Of a DNA stretch of 64,000 bases, positions 1-11,879 are shown one piece after another. The notes beneath the pieces were generated by a model. It was not told the DNA's origin. It saw nothing but the letters and a program-made list of their open reading frames with translations, and ran no database searches. Origin of the DNA: Lamellibrachia satsuma (Eukaryota > Annelida > Polychaeta > Sabellida > Siboglinidae); assembly GCA_033239005.1 (NCBI GenBank), contig BSQZ01000011.1:10519001-10583000 (forward strand), written 5' to 3'. Each line of letters begins with the position of its first letter. The stretch's first letter is position 1. Position numbers and translations under genes: made by a program.

Positions 1-306
1 TACTCTGCCACATGGTATTGTTCTAGTTTCGTTGCACACAGCTTGTGTGTCAGCCTTGTGCAACGTTTGGAATAACTCACACAAAGCTGATAATTCATTA
101 GGCTTGTGTTCTGCTATCGAATGCTACGTGGCAAGCATGAGGTAGAGGACTGAATCACTGTCAGACTTTCACTGGCACAGGAGATTTGTGCCAGAGGACC
201 TAGACGAATAAATACTTATTAAATGTACAACGACAGTTTAACAAAAGTACTAAAAACTTAATATGTTGTCTGTTTTATATTATTTTACTTTCTTCCATTT
301 TTCCCC

Positions 307-346
307 GAAAGAAAGTGGAAGAAATCCCTTTCTTCCACTTTCTTCC
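307..346. repeat. Short near-perfect inverted repeat (hairpin)
   Basis: Arms 307-324 and 329-346 are 18 bp each, with 17 of 18 positions complementary, around a 4-base loop (TCCC). The arms are purine-rich on one side and pyrimidine-rich on the other (GAAAGAAAGTGGAAGAAA). No function can be assigned. It may be a mini inverted repeat or a transcribed hairpin. Confidence 0.6.
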
Positions 347-479
347 AGGCGTCCCCTGTTGACTATCACAAAAAATATACATTTAAAAAAATACTTGCTA
401 TTTATATTGTAATGGCCTTATTGAGTTGTATGTTTATATTATTATTTTGGATTTGGCTACCTGGACCATTAAAAATTTT

Positions 480-540
480 TTTTATTAAGGGTAACTGCTA
501 ATGTCTCGGCTTTTGTGGTTGGTTCGAATCCAACTGGTAT
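480..540 (+). repeat. tRNA-like fragment, possible SINE head remnant
   Basis: Positions 515-531 form a T-arm: stem GTTGG/CCAAC around the loop TTCGAAT, with the pol III B-box core GGTTCGAATCC. Upstream bases resemble the anticodon region of a tRNA-derived SINE, but no clear A box or D-arm is present. A real tRNA gene is therefore unlikely. A decayed tRNA-derived SINE is the better reading. Confidence 0.3.
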
Positions 541-932
541 ATGCACTTTGTGCAAAAATACCCCTGGCATGGGCTTATTTACCGATACATTGCATCTCCT
601 CTTATGATTATTTTGAAATTGAATGAAAATGCACTTACAGTGATCCAAAGTTAGCATATTAATATATACATAACATCTGATCCATCTCATGTTAGCTTTA
701 TTTACCAAAGGCCACCAACAAAACCAGCTCAACATTTAACAACATATTGCTAAACTTTATTGTGGAATTAATTTAACAAGCATGTAGTTATGTCAAACTG
801 TCAAAATATAATGATGACATTGTGTGATTGACTTATACTTGATAGGGACTATATACCTATACATCAGACAGGTGTCATATGGAGGGCCCATGATGAATTT
901 ATGGAAACATTTTGAACTGCTGAAATCAGCTG

Positions 933-956
933 AATATATATATATATATATATATA
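933..956. repeat. (TA)n microsatellite
   Basis: About 12 uninterrupted TA units in AT-rich DNA. Confidence 0.9.
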
Positions 957-1011
957 TTTTCATGTTGGGATGCATATAGCTTGACACTGGCTATAGAAAA
1001 TATGTATTAAC

Positions 1012-1217
1012 ATTTCGGCGGCATTTTAAAACCTACCTATTTGACCTGGTCTAACCTTCTTAGCTCCTCAGTGCACCATCATCACTGTTGACGATCTGGA
1101 ATTGAATTTGGGGTAAGATTTGCCTAACACTTTGGTATTGGTGCGCTGCTGAGCTCAGCTTTCTGAAGATTTTAGTGCTATAGAAATCTTCTTTATTGTA
1201 TTGTATTGTATTGTATA
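1012..1217 (+). mobile_element. 3' end of a Jockey/CR1-group LINE with TTGTA tail
   Basis: The segment opens with codons for RRHFKTYLFDLV, the usual last residues of a non-LTR reverse transcriptase ORF. A 3' untranslated segment follows and ends in about five TTGTA units (about 1192-1217). The 3' UTR (core GGTGCGCTGC) matches the minus-strand LINE tail near 48330-48470, so both are one family. This copy is strongly 5'-truncated, the normal fate of target-primed insertions. Confidence 0.65.
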
Positions 1218-1550
1218 GCTACATCATTTCTGACGTTAGATTCCAAAAGCCTGGGTCCCAATTACTATATATTCAGTAAATAAATCTTGTGCTATGTGCA
1301 ACCCGAATATATAGTATTTTGCTAATTTAGCAAACAGTGTAACTATTACTTTGTCAGATCTTTCCACAAATTGTTCCCCAAGTGATTTTGCTACTACAAG
1401 TGATGCTGTTAAGGATATGTCATTTTACTTACAGTACTTCATAAAAAATGCCTATAACTATGACCAATAATTGCAGACACTGGAGCATTAGTGTATATCC
1501 CACCACATATGTTAGTGTATATCCCCCACGTACGCACATACACCAGAAGA

Positions 1551-4500
1551 TTGTGACTGATGAGAAAGAGACAGACAAGATCTTGTGCCATATTCACTCT
1601 GCGCCACCTGCTGGCCACAGTGGCATCAATGCTACTGTGGACAAAATTAGCCAGCGGTATTACTGGAAAGGCTTGAACGAGGACGTAAAAATCTACGTAA
1701 GTGATTAAAATATATATGCTGGATATTGTGTTAGAAATGTAAGTGTTACGTAAATATATTGCTGTGTGTATTATAAGTTGTAAGTAAATTTTTTTTTATA
1801 GAACATTTCATTTTTGAATGCCAATAGTACATTTTTTGCCATAATAGCCATGTAATGCCAAGTCTCTTTAAAAAATTATATATAGAATGAATACACCAGA
1901 TTGAAGTAAATTTTGTCCAGGAAATTTATGTAATGTCTTAGCAAAAATAACCTGATAGCCAAACAATTGAAAAACTTTTAACTTTGAGGCTGCATCGAAC
2001 TTTTGTGTGCCCTTAATCTGAATATGTTTATTACTGGATTGTTTAATTTGTACGCCCTCTACCTGAGACCCATAATGGTTTCAAGTATATTATGACACTA
2101 ACTGGTTACTTCACAAAGTATGTGGAGTTGTATCCCCTGAGACGGAAGTCTGGCGATTGTGAGGTGCAAAGCTTGAAAAGCTTCATTTGCAGGCATGTAA
2201 TTTCTGGATAGTTTAGTTTTAATTCAGCAAAATGTAAAGCTTCCCCTACAAATTAAACCTATATGCAACATATATGGGGTCAAATACACTGAAATAATAA
2301 TTGGTATTTTTTTTATAGAAAAAACATTGTACAGAAAACATTCAAATAATAAAGATCCTCTATCAGCAGCATTGCCTGATCAAGTAGAGCTAACAGAAAT
2401 TTCCTTTTGATGTTTTGTGCATTCACCTGTTTCACACAATCAAGACAGCAAGTGGTCACGAAGTACACCTACAAATGATTCAGAAAATTTCCTACTAATA
2501 CAATTACCACCCCTGGCTTGAGAGGATGATTCCGGGTACTGGAGCAGATAAGGTTGCTTTAAAGCTAAATTGTTACATTTTGTCAGCCAACATTTCTGTG
2601 GTAATGTTGTTTTACAGATATGGTGCTCCCAAGAAATTGCTGTCAGACCAGGGGCGAGAATTTGTCAATCGCTTGAACACAGACTTGGCAAAGAAGTTTG
2701 ACATTGACCATATGGTTACAGCAGCAAACCATCCACAAACTAATGGACTCGATGAGAGGTAGCATCTAAGATTGTATTGTGAAATATTATGTAGTAAAAC
2801 GAATGTTCACAGATTAGATTTATGGTTTATGTTTAAGCAAATGTTTTTCAAATAATGTTTTTTTAACAAACTGATATTAAGATAACTAGCAAATATAATT
2901 TTTTTAACATGTACTTTTTTCTCAAATATTTTTGGTCAAATTTAACAAAATAAAATATTACATGTTGTATTAATTAATAGTATGGTATTATTGTTGTTGC
3001 TAGTAGCAGTAAACACATAAATGGTGTGCTATTTGGTATTGTATTCTACTATGTTTGAAAATAAACATTATTATTACAAATTTTCCACCATTGACCATAT
3101 ATATTTTTGCAGAACCAACCAGTCACTTAAGACGAGGCTCAGTAAGCTAGTAGCTGACTACCAGAATGACTGGGATGAGTATCTTGAGGAGGTGGCCTTC
3201 AGTCTCCGCACACAGAGACAGGCATCTACATAGTACACACCCTTCCTTTCTTATGTACAACAGACACCCACGTCTGCCTGTGGAGGTACTTATAACATTA
3301 CTTTCTTTCATTGCATTAATTATAATCATCACTGAATATCATATGTTACATGCCTTTTTTATAGAATATTTTCTTGTGTAATGAGTGCAATGCAATATAC
3401 ATGTATTAATTGTTTTTTATATAAATAATTAAATGTGAAGCATAATTATATTTTATTCTTACATATTTATAATATACATAACAACTTATCAAACTTGTTT
3501 GGCCATCTTCAGCATTTGACAATAATATCTCCATACTGTTTTCTATTCCGATTTATTATATAGATGGATGGTGTTGACCAGGATGATGATGTTGACATCC
3601 CAACATTTCTGGAACATGATGTGGACAGACATCAACATGATCTTGTTACACAGGTTCAAATGGTTCATGAGCAGGTGTGTAAAAGTGGTCCACTTTTGTA
3701 TCATAATAATATTATTTTATGTGTTTGTATGTAGCTGTGGATGTATACACCATGGCATAGGCATGGGGTCATTAACTTGAAAAGTTTATTAATTACATTA
3801 CAATTAACTCATAAAAGTGCAGATATTTGGAACTACCTAGCATATCGCTATATTTTGTTGAAGAATTCCAATATTATTCCCATATTTTCATTTTGTATTC
3901 TATTATGTCCTATAGATTTTAGATCAAAAGTGGATGGGCACACTGGTACTTCTAACTGGCAATGTGTGACATTTAAGTCTGTCATCCAAGTATGTTCTAT
4001 ATAGCACCATGATTTTCCAGGTTCATGCAAATGTTGAAACTGCACGGCAGACTAAGCACTACCGAAACAGACAAACAAAGGGAGTCAAAACATTTGACTT
4101 GAAAATAGGTGACATGGTGCTGAGAAGGCACATGAGGAATGTCGGGAGGAAGGGTGGGAAACTACAGCCACAGTGGATAGGACCATGCAGGTAACTGAAT
4201 CAGCCACTTGACTTGGTCGAAATTGATTCTCAATATCTAATAAATATTTACTACGTCACCTTTACTTGTAAGAAATAGTAAGATGGGCTAACATTATTTT
4301 GTTGGAATGAAATCTAGTATTTCTTATCCAGGTTTCAGAGAAAAGAGGTCGTCAAAACTCTTCAAGAGATCATCGAGAATTACACTGTACTAAGTTGGGT
4401 TTGTCTGGTAAATGATATGACAAACCATGATTGCTGGAGGAAATTCGTGTCACTACAAAAAAGTGGTTGACACATGGAACTGAATACCTGTAATTTCATA

Positions 4501-4743
4501 AGTTTATGCCTAATACATGTTCATTTTCCCCAGGATCACAAACATTGGGCCGAAATACTAGGTAACATTGGCAAACAAGGCTGGTGCTGTCCTGAAGACA
4601 AAGGTGGCCTACGACCAGTTGAAACCCTACCACACACCTCACCTTCCTATCACACAGACTACTCCACACAGTCTTCCTACCACACAGACAACTCCACACA
4701 CTCTTCTTACCACACAGACCACTTACTTAGTCTAGATATTTGA
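1551..4743 (+). pseudogene. Decayed intron-bearing gypsy/Ginger-type integrase (GIN1/KRBA2-like)
   Basis: The product would be a DDE integrase/transposase. Segments in order: HHCC zinc-finger part about 1551-1696 (GHSGINATVDKISQRYYWKG, donor GTAAGTG at 1697); core segment about 2044-2192 (KYIMTLTGYFTKYVELYPL); 2618-2758 with the second catalytic Asp (LLSDQGREF) and the Glu context HPQTNGLDER; 3113-3285 (TNQSLKTRLSKL, later NRHPRLPVE); 3564-3674; 4021-4190, the C-terminal integrase domain (KIGDMVLRRH, QWIGP); weaker parts at 4332 and 4534-4743 (KTKVAYDQLKPYH). Phases fit across the introns; one donor is GC (2193). The frame is broken: a TAG at 3231, a frameshift near 3250, a shift around the expected first catalytic Asp near 2040, a lost CxxC segment, and a stop before KTKVAYDQL. 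Introns point to a Ginger transposon or a domesticated integrase rather than an LTR element. Terminal repeats were not found. Confidence 0.75.
4642..4725 (+). repeat. 30-bp tandem repeat, about 3 copies
   Basis: A unit built on CTTCCTACCACACAGAC recurs every 30 bp near the 3' end of the integrase pseudogene. It lies after the conserved LKPYH motif, so it extends the tail of the decayed ORF. Confidence 0.6.
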
Positions 4744-4875
4744 TAAGGAATAATGATGTCAGAATGTTCACTGGATTATATTAAAGGTTAATATAATCAC
4801 AATAGCACTTGTTGTTTCCTGGGGATCTCCTCAGTTTAATTTACTGTCTACTAAATGGTTCATAATGTTATGTAA

Positions 4876-5620
<745 letters not shown>

Positions 5621-5756
5621 TTAATAAGCAATAAAGGTTTAGTTCTGTAAATCTTTATCGCATGAATCATTTCCCTAACTGTATTATTTGAAATGTTTAT
5701 CATACGAATAGGGCGGAGATGTTTGTGTACAACGACACCGGCTGTGCGCATAAATA

Positions 5757-6018
5757 GCATGCGCAATACGCAAGAAGCATACTTCCGCTGACTTTCGGCA
5801 CGGGTATACTCTGGGCCCGTGTATACACGGGCCGAAAGTAGGCGCTTACTGCGCGCATGCGCAATACGCAAGAAGCATACTTCCGCTGACTTTCGGCACG
5901 GGTATACTCTGGGCCCGTGTATACACGGGCCGAAAGTAGGCGCTTACTGCGCGCATGCGCAATACGCAAGAAGCATACTTCCGCTGACTTTCGGCACGGG
6001 ACTACTCTGGGCCCGTTA
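5757..6018. repeat. 98-bp satellite-like tandem repeat with internal hairpin
   Basis: ACTTCCGCTG recurs at 5781, 5879 and 5977, an exact 98-bp period, giving about 2.6 copies. Each full unit carries an imperfect inverted repeat (for example 5791-5809 with 5821-5839, 17 of 19 complementary around an 11-base loop) and the palindrome GCGCATGCGC. It is GC-rich and CpG-rich compared with the AT-rich surroundings. Confidence 0.85.
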
Positions 6019-7439
6019 CACCGGCACTAATGTCATAGTTCGCCAATCCATCCTTTAAAAATGCAATCCATTTGGAAATCGTCCAGCTATGTTCGTTCGC
6101 CGGACCACATCGTTTGGTTACTGTAATGCTAGTACACATCAGTATTATATTTACATAACTACCCCTAGGTAAATCATGTACTTTAACCAGCAAATATCAG
6201 CATTAACGTAGTTTATCGTGCCTTTGACAATAATGGAAATGCCAACGCATATGTGACCTGGTGACCCCGCGGGATAACAGGCCAATCAAAATTACCGCAA
6301 ACACGCCGTCATATGTTTGTTAGATGGCAGACGTAACCTGATGCCGTAGACGACAACACGTTATCCCAAGGCTTATTGTGGCGGCAAATTAAGGGGACAT
6401 GTCAATATCACAAATGGCCATTGTGTATTGTCAACAATACATAAAACGCCAGTGAAAAACCGTAACATTCAACACAAAAACAAACATTTGTTGAGATTGT
6501 GTTTTCATTAATAAGGAAATGGTGTTTCAAATAGTGCTTAAGAAAACTACTACACCCATGACGTTGCAATTTTGCGTATGAACGCGTCTTTCGCGCACGC
6601 AACGTAACACGGAAGTAAAGTACGATTGGTGAAGGGTTTGCGTCAAAAATACACTGCCACTTTAGGCTGTCATTCAACGTTTGCTTAATTCATTCGTTGT
6701 GGTGTAGCAGACATAATATTATATTGATTTATGTTAACCAAAATCTGCCGTAAAGTTATTAGTTCCACTATGATACTTATATGTATGTCATTTATTTCTT
6801 TGGGGATTTTTTCAAAACGATTAAACTTCATTTAGTGACTATTTTTTCACATTTACAAAAATGTATTTTAAAACCTTGCAACATAACCAAATAAATGAAA
6901 AACTCCAAATGTTTTTAATCTGGTATATTATTATAGTATTTCAACTGCAATATGTGAAGAATGGTTAATTTATCTTAAAAACTTCTACTGAAACTAATCA
7001 ATTCAATACAGGCATGTAAAAGCCAACCCAGCTACTGTAATTAGCAATAATTTTCAAAATAATGCTGACAAATAAAGGATATATAATTCTTGAAAACACG
7101 AAGGCAAGGTACATAGACTGCCTATTAACTAAAACGAAATGTTTTAACTATATTAAACAACAATTAAAACAGTTCGTAAATAAAACATTTTGCCTTGCAA
7201 TAAAGAGCATATTAATCATTAAATATGTTACAATGATCGATTGATCAAATGCCGTCATCAACCCTAGTTTAAATATATGCCTTTGTTAAATGCAGTCGAC
7301 AACAGGAAGGTTTAACCGGAAGGAAATTACTGGTGTTGCGCGCGCAGATGTCACAGTTATAATAGAATATTAGGAGTTTTGCGAAGGAATCCGATATTTT
7401 TCCGGAATCTGGACAAACAACCACGGACTCTCATTCTAA
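6019..7439. other. Non-coding stretch, nothing recognised
   Basis: Short frames only, no conserved motif, no obvious repeat copy elsewhere in the window. The first part (6019-6660) is less AT-rich than the rest. Confidence 0.5.
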
Positions 7440-7700
7440 CTCATCATTTATAAGCAACATTTTATAAGTGTCCACTCGATCACAGTCCACCCCGTCACAT
7501 TTAATCGATCTAGGGTTGAATATGTCCACCCTGTTACATCACGTGGCGTGACGGAGTGGACAATATGCATATTTTTTATCTGTCAATTATCTACGCCACT
7601 AAATCGCACAGAAACATTGGATATTATTACATAATTTGACATTATAGAGTATCATACAAGATAGCGTGCTATGTAATGCACATGCTGTTATTGAATCGTG
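7440..7700 (+). repeat. Dispersed repeat DR4, copy 1
   Basis: Aligns in the same orientation with about 23580-23945, sharing GACGGAGTGGACA, CATAATTTGACATTATA and TAGCGTGCTATGTAAT with many substitutions. No coding potential. The type of element is unknown. Confidence 0.7.
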
Positions 7701-7834
7701 CAAATAATTTTACAAATGATACACTAATATTATGTAATGCACAATTCCCACGTTGCCACATCTACTTTGCTATAAGTAATTATATGGTCATATGTATACC
7801 TTTTTTAGATTAATAACCCACATTAAGAGAACAA

Positions 7835-8580
7835 AGCGTGCGCGGAATACGTACATCATTTATTACAATCATAATTACCATATACAAGGATAGTCGGCTA
7901 TGAGTAATTATTTGCATGGTTCCATACCTTTTATGTTTGGCAGACGTATTATGGGCAACCAGGATGTAGTTATTCAACAAAATCAAGTCGCAACACGTAA
8001 CCGGACACGACGATTTTATATTGTTCAGACTACTCGATGTGGCTAAGTGGACTTGATTTGGGTCTACATGCGAGCGAGCTCAGACAAGAACATGCTGCAT
8101 ACATTCAAATATGACACTCCTTGAGACGTCTCTCTTTTGTAATGTTTCTGTTTGTGCAGCTTAGACCACTGAAGAATGATTTGCATATCAATATAAGCCA
8201 AGTTATTTTTATATTGTATGTAAAAGAAACGATTATATCGTTACGAAGGGCCCGTTTTACCAGTCGATTTTCCTTGTTATTCGCACGTGACGATAATGAG
8301 AACATAACAAGTTCGCTCTAATTGTATTGCTTGAATATGTCACAGTATGTGTAAGACAACGGTATCATGAGCTCGTACCATGTCAACCAAAGTACGAAAT
8401 TACTGATATATCAAACTCGCTGAATTCAGCATAAATCTACGCAGCCGCGCCACTAAAACAACTGAGAGGCACACGATGCTAGACGTAGAACATGTAACTA
8501 CGGGTGCTGAGTTCACGGTGCCCATGTTACAGGAGGTGACGACATTTGGTCTCGTGTGGTTCAGTAACATTTATCCCCGT
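7835..8580 (+). repeat. Dispersed repeat DR2, copy 1
   Basis: Related copies lie at 43020-43440, 46690-47100 and, for the last third, 54965-55275. Shared blocks include AACACGTAACCGGACACGAC, GGGTCTACATGC and TTGTATTGCTTGAATATGTC. Small frames in this segment are shared only as parts of the repeat and look non-coding. Confidence 0.75.
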
Positions 8581-9490
8581 AGTATATACTTTACCTACTG
8601 TCACGGATTTCGGTGGAGGTCCGCGCAAAGTGGCTCAAAAACTAGGGGCGGGCCGTACTTAGATTAAGCTCAACATATCAGTGTAAGAAATTCCCACAAA
8701 TGAGAAACAACACCAAGGTAATAAATATGAATATGTTTATAATGAATCAAAACCTAATTGAAATGGTACAAATGAAATAAAGAAACTAAATCTAGATCAG
8801 GTTATTAATACCCTCAAACCAAATAAAAAAACATACGTTTGGTTTAACGTTCACCGTTGAGACTATTCCCCTTCAAGACCGTACCACAGACATCACTGTT
8901 AATAAATTCGTCACAAGCAGAAAAGCGTATTTCACACTTATAATTCCTGAAAATACAATGTTCCGAAAACAAACAAAAAATAGTCACAGAAGCGTGCCTT
9001 ATGACGCGCAAAGTCAACAATACCCTGGGTTGAATAGGACGATAACTGATGTGGCCGTCGGTCGCATGATCTCACCGCCAGCTGAATATGCAGGCGGTAC
9101 GGGTCTCGTTCGAACGCAGTGATGTCGAGCTTGTTGTCGGCTTGACGATAGTAGGCCGGATATCAATAGATCGTTGAGACGGCGACGTTTCGTGACGACG
9201 GCTGACACGGACGCTCTGATGTCGTACATGGGGAAGACAGCTGAACGGTCACGCCGTGGAGTCGGTCAACGTGTCGTGACGACGGCTCATGCGGACGCAC
9301 TAGTGTCGCGCGCGCGGGGAAGGCAGCTGAACAGTCGGATGAACGCTCTGTAAGTCGGACATTAACATGGCATGAAGACGACGAACGTATCGTGAAGATG
9401 GCTCATGCGGACGCACTGTTGTTGCACATGGAGAGATAGCTGAATAGTCGCAAGCAGTCAGTAGGCAGCCGAAAACGAGATGCGGCCGAT
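8581..9490 (+). repeat. Dispersed repeat DR5, copy 1, with internal imperfect repeats
   Basis: The two ends of this segment match the reverse complement of 24700-25150. Its right half holds three imperfect units of about 100-115 bp starting near 9188, 9270 and 9385, each with a form of CGTGACGACGGCTCATGCGG and a later CAGCTGAA. The LINE at 9448 begins at its right edge. Confidence 0.65.
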
Positions 9491-11715
9491 GCAGACGGTC
9501 AAACACAGCAAAACTACGTACCATCAGTCATAGGGAGAGCTTCGAGCAGGAGATGGACAGCGCTCTCGCCCAATGGGAGGAGAAGGAAAGCTCAACACCA
9601 GATGAGGAATGGGCAGCTCTGCAACAGGTAGTATACAACACAGCTAAAACATTTCTCGGCAAGCCAGACAGAAAACACCAGGACTGGTTCGACCCCAACG
9701 ACCAGGAGCTACAAAATCTAATAAGCAGAAGAGATCAATCCCACCAGAGAGTGTTGCAGACCAGGAGTACTAGATCCACCACTGCAGCGTACAAAGATGC
9801 CTGCAGACTGCTACAAAAACGCACCCGTGCCCTGAAGTCAGAATGGTGGGAAATGAAGGCAGAGGAGCTGCAGAGATCTGCAGACAGAAATGACATGAAG
9901 GGCTTCTACAATGGACTGAAGGAAGTGTGGGGACCCGCGAAAAAGGGACCTGTTCACCTGAAGTCAACAGATGGAATGGAGACCTTCTCTGACAGCAAGA
10001 GAGTTGTGGCAAGATGGAGTGAACACTTCCAAAAACTACTCAACGTCCCTGGCGACATAGAACATGAAGCTCTTGTCAACATCCAGCAGCGCATTACCAA
10101 CACATGCCTTGATGAGATTCCAAACATGGATGAGATGGCTAGAGCAATCGCCGGCCTGAAAGATGGCAAAGCACCTGGGGGTGATGGAATTCCTGCTGAA
10201 GTATGGAAGCACGGAGGAGACAATCTGTCCAACAGACTGCACCAATTAATCACCAAAGCCTGGGAGGAGGGTTCTGTACCACAAGCGTGGAAGGATGCCA
10301 GCATTGTAACCATCTACAAGAAAGGAGATCGAACAGACTGTGGGAACTACAGAGGAATCTCTCTTCTTTCCATAGCAGGCAAGATCTTCGCCAGGATCCT
10401 GCTCAACAGACTATCTATTCACATAACACCAGAAGTAGTTCCGGAGACACAGTGTGGCTTCAGATCCAACCGGACCACAGCGGACATGATATTTTGTCTT
10501 CGACAACTACAAGAAAAGTGCATTGAGCAGGACCGACCACTATATATAGTATTTGTCGACTTCACGAAGGCGTTTGATACAGTCGGAAGGATTGGGCTAT
10601 GGCAGCTACTGAGGAAATATGGATGCCCAGAGAAATTCACAACCATGATCGAGGCTCTACATACGGGAATGATGGCGAATGTGAGTGTTGGAGGGAAGTC
10701 TCGAAACGTTCGGTGTTACCAATGGTGTCAAGCAAGGCTGTGTACTGGCCCCACGCTCTTCTCCATCTTCCTATCAGCAATGCTTGTCGAGGCTTTCCGA
10801 GGCATGGGAGATGGCGTCTATATACAGTCTAGACAGAGCGCTGACCTATTCAACATCGCACACTTCAGAGCGAAGACCAAGACTACCCAGATACTTGTGA
10901 GAGAGCTGCTATACGCAGATGACAGTGCACTGGTCGCCCACTCCGCTGAAGAGATCCAGAGAATAGTGGATGCTTTCTCCGATGCATCAAAGAAGTTCGG
11001 CCTGAAGATTAACATCAAGAAGACGGAAGTGCTGTACCAACCCAACTCTACAAGAACCCGAGAGGAGGATATCATGGTTGATGGAAACAAACTGAACTCT
11101 GTTCCGGAATTCACCTACCTCGGAAGCACTATATCAAGTGATGGACGCATTGATGCTGAAATACAGAGGAGGATGGCCAAGGCTAGCGCATCTTTCGGCC
11201 GATTACGCCAGAGACTCTGGAACAACCACCATGTGTCCACGCGGGTCAAAGGCAAGATCTACCAGGCAATTGTGCTATCCACCTTACTATACGGAGCCGA
11301 GGCCTGGACAGTGTACAGACGACAGGTGAAAAAGCTGCATGCCTTCATGATGCGACATCTGCGTTCGATCATGAGGCTAACCTGGAAGGACAAAGTGACA
11401 AACAAGGAAATACTCGGTCGGATAGGGCTGCCCTCTATGGAAGATCTTCTGATCAAAAAGAATCTCCTGTGGACTGGACACCTCATGAGGATGTCATCAG
11501 ACAGACTACCAAAGCAGATCCTCTACTCTCAATTGTCTTCTGGTCACAGACAGAGAGGACGCCCTCGTCTCCGGTTCAAGGATACCATCAAGAGAAACCT
11601 CAAGCTGAGAGACATAAAGACCGACTCATGGACATCACTCTCACAGCAGAGAACTAAATGGAGTGCGGCGGTCAAGAAATGAAAGCAGTCTTTGTCGCAT
11701 AGCGACTGACAGCAT
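9448..11715 (+). mobile_element. 5'-truncated RTE-like non-LTR retrotransposon (LINE)
   Basis: The element holds a reverse transcriptase ORF but no apurinic endonuclease domain upstream. Its frame is open from 9448, just after a stop at 9445, with linker residues that precede the RT in this family. The 3' end is marked by GCATGATGATG near 11711, similar to the short GATG-type tails of related LINEs. The upstream sequence is a separate dispersed repeat (DR5), so 5' truncation at or near 9448 is the simplest reading. Confidence 0.75.
9553..11682 (+). CDS. Non-LTR reverse transcriptase, apparently intact but frame-scarred
   Basis: A 709-aa product copying element RNA into DNA at the target site. 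Residues about 1-190 are linker. The RT spans about 190-480: DGKAPGGDGIPAEVW, NYRGISLLS, TQCGFRSNRTTADM, FVDFTKAFDTV and the catalytic LLYADDSALV. The thumb and C-terminal part follow (EFTYLGSTISSDG, LLYGAEAWTVYRR, WTGHLMRM, GRPRLRFKDTIKRN). The first ATG was used, but the same frame is open back to 9448 with family-like residues, so this Met is probably internal to a longer ancestral protein. The conserved block that should read like TNGVKQGCVLAP sits in another frame at about 10697-10753: a one-base gain and a one-base loss garble about 19 residues. Activity is therefore unlikely. The clade label RTE-like is provisional. Confidence 0.85.
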   Translation: MDSALAQWEEKESSTPDEEWAALQQVVYNTAKTFLGKPDRKHQDWFDPNDQELQNLISRRDQSHQRVLQTRSTRSTTAAYKDACRLLQKRTRALKSEWWEMKAEELQRSADRNDMKGFYNGLKEVWGPAKKGPVHLKSTDGMETFSDSKRVVARWSEHFQKLLNVPGDIEHEALVNIQQRITNTCLDEIPNMDEMARAIAGLKDGKAPGGDGIPAEVWKHGGDNLSNRLHQLITKAWEEGSVPQAWKDASIVTIYKKGDRTDCGNYRGISLLSIAGKIFARILLNRLSIHITPEVVPETQCGFRSNRTTADMIFCLRQLQEKCIEQDRPLYIVFVDFTKAFDTVGRIGLWQLLRKYGCPEKFTTMIEALHTGMMANVSVGGKSRNVRCYQWCQARLCTGPTLFSIFLSAMLVEAFRGMGDGVYIQSRQSADLFNIAHFRAKTKTTQILVRELLYADDSALVAHSAEEIQRIVDAFSDASKKFGLKINIKKTEVLYQPNSTRTREEDIMVDGNKLNSVPEFTYLGSTISSDGRIDAEIQRRMAKASASFGRLRQRLWNNHHVSTRVKGKIYQAIVLSTLLYGAEAWTVYRRQVKKLHAFMMRHLRSIMRLTWKDKVTNKEILGRIGLPSMEDLLIKKNLLWTGHLMRMSSDRLPKQILYSQLSSGHRQRGRPRLRFKDTIKRNLKLRDIKTDSWTSLSQQRTKWSAAVKK

Positions 11716-11879
11716 GATGATGTTTAAAATAGTGAGCAAACCTTGCTATACTAGTAGGGACAATTGTTATTACATTTAATCATTAATGTAGTTGAATTGG
11801 TTTTTGTGACGTTAATTTGTTCTACTTTAGTGTGATCAAATCTTAGTTAATTGTAATGTAATAATTAAGTAGTTAATCT

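Larger units (their letters stand above)
1..1011. other. AT-rich intergenic DNA, no gene seen
   Basis: No reading frame here looks coding and no conserved protein motif is visible. It contains the short hairpin, the tRNA-like T-arm and the TA tract listed separately. Confidence 0.6.

Noticed and set aside
8476..8667. 63-codon frame as a small gene
   Set aside because: It lies in repeat DR2/DR5; the copy at 55138-55270 does not keep the frame.
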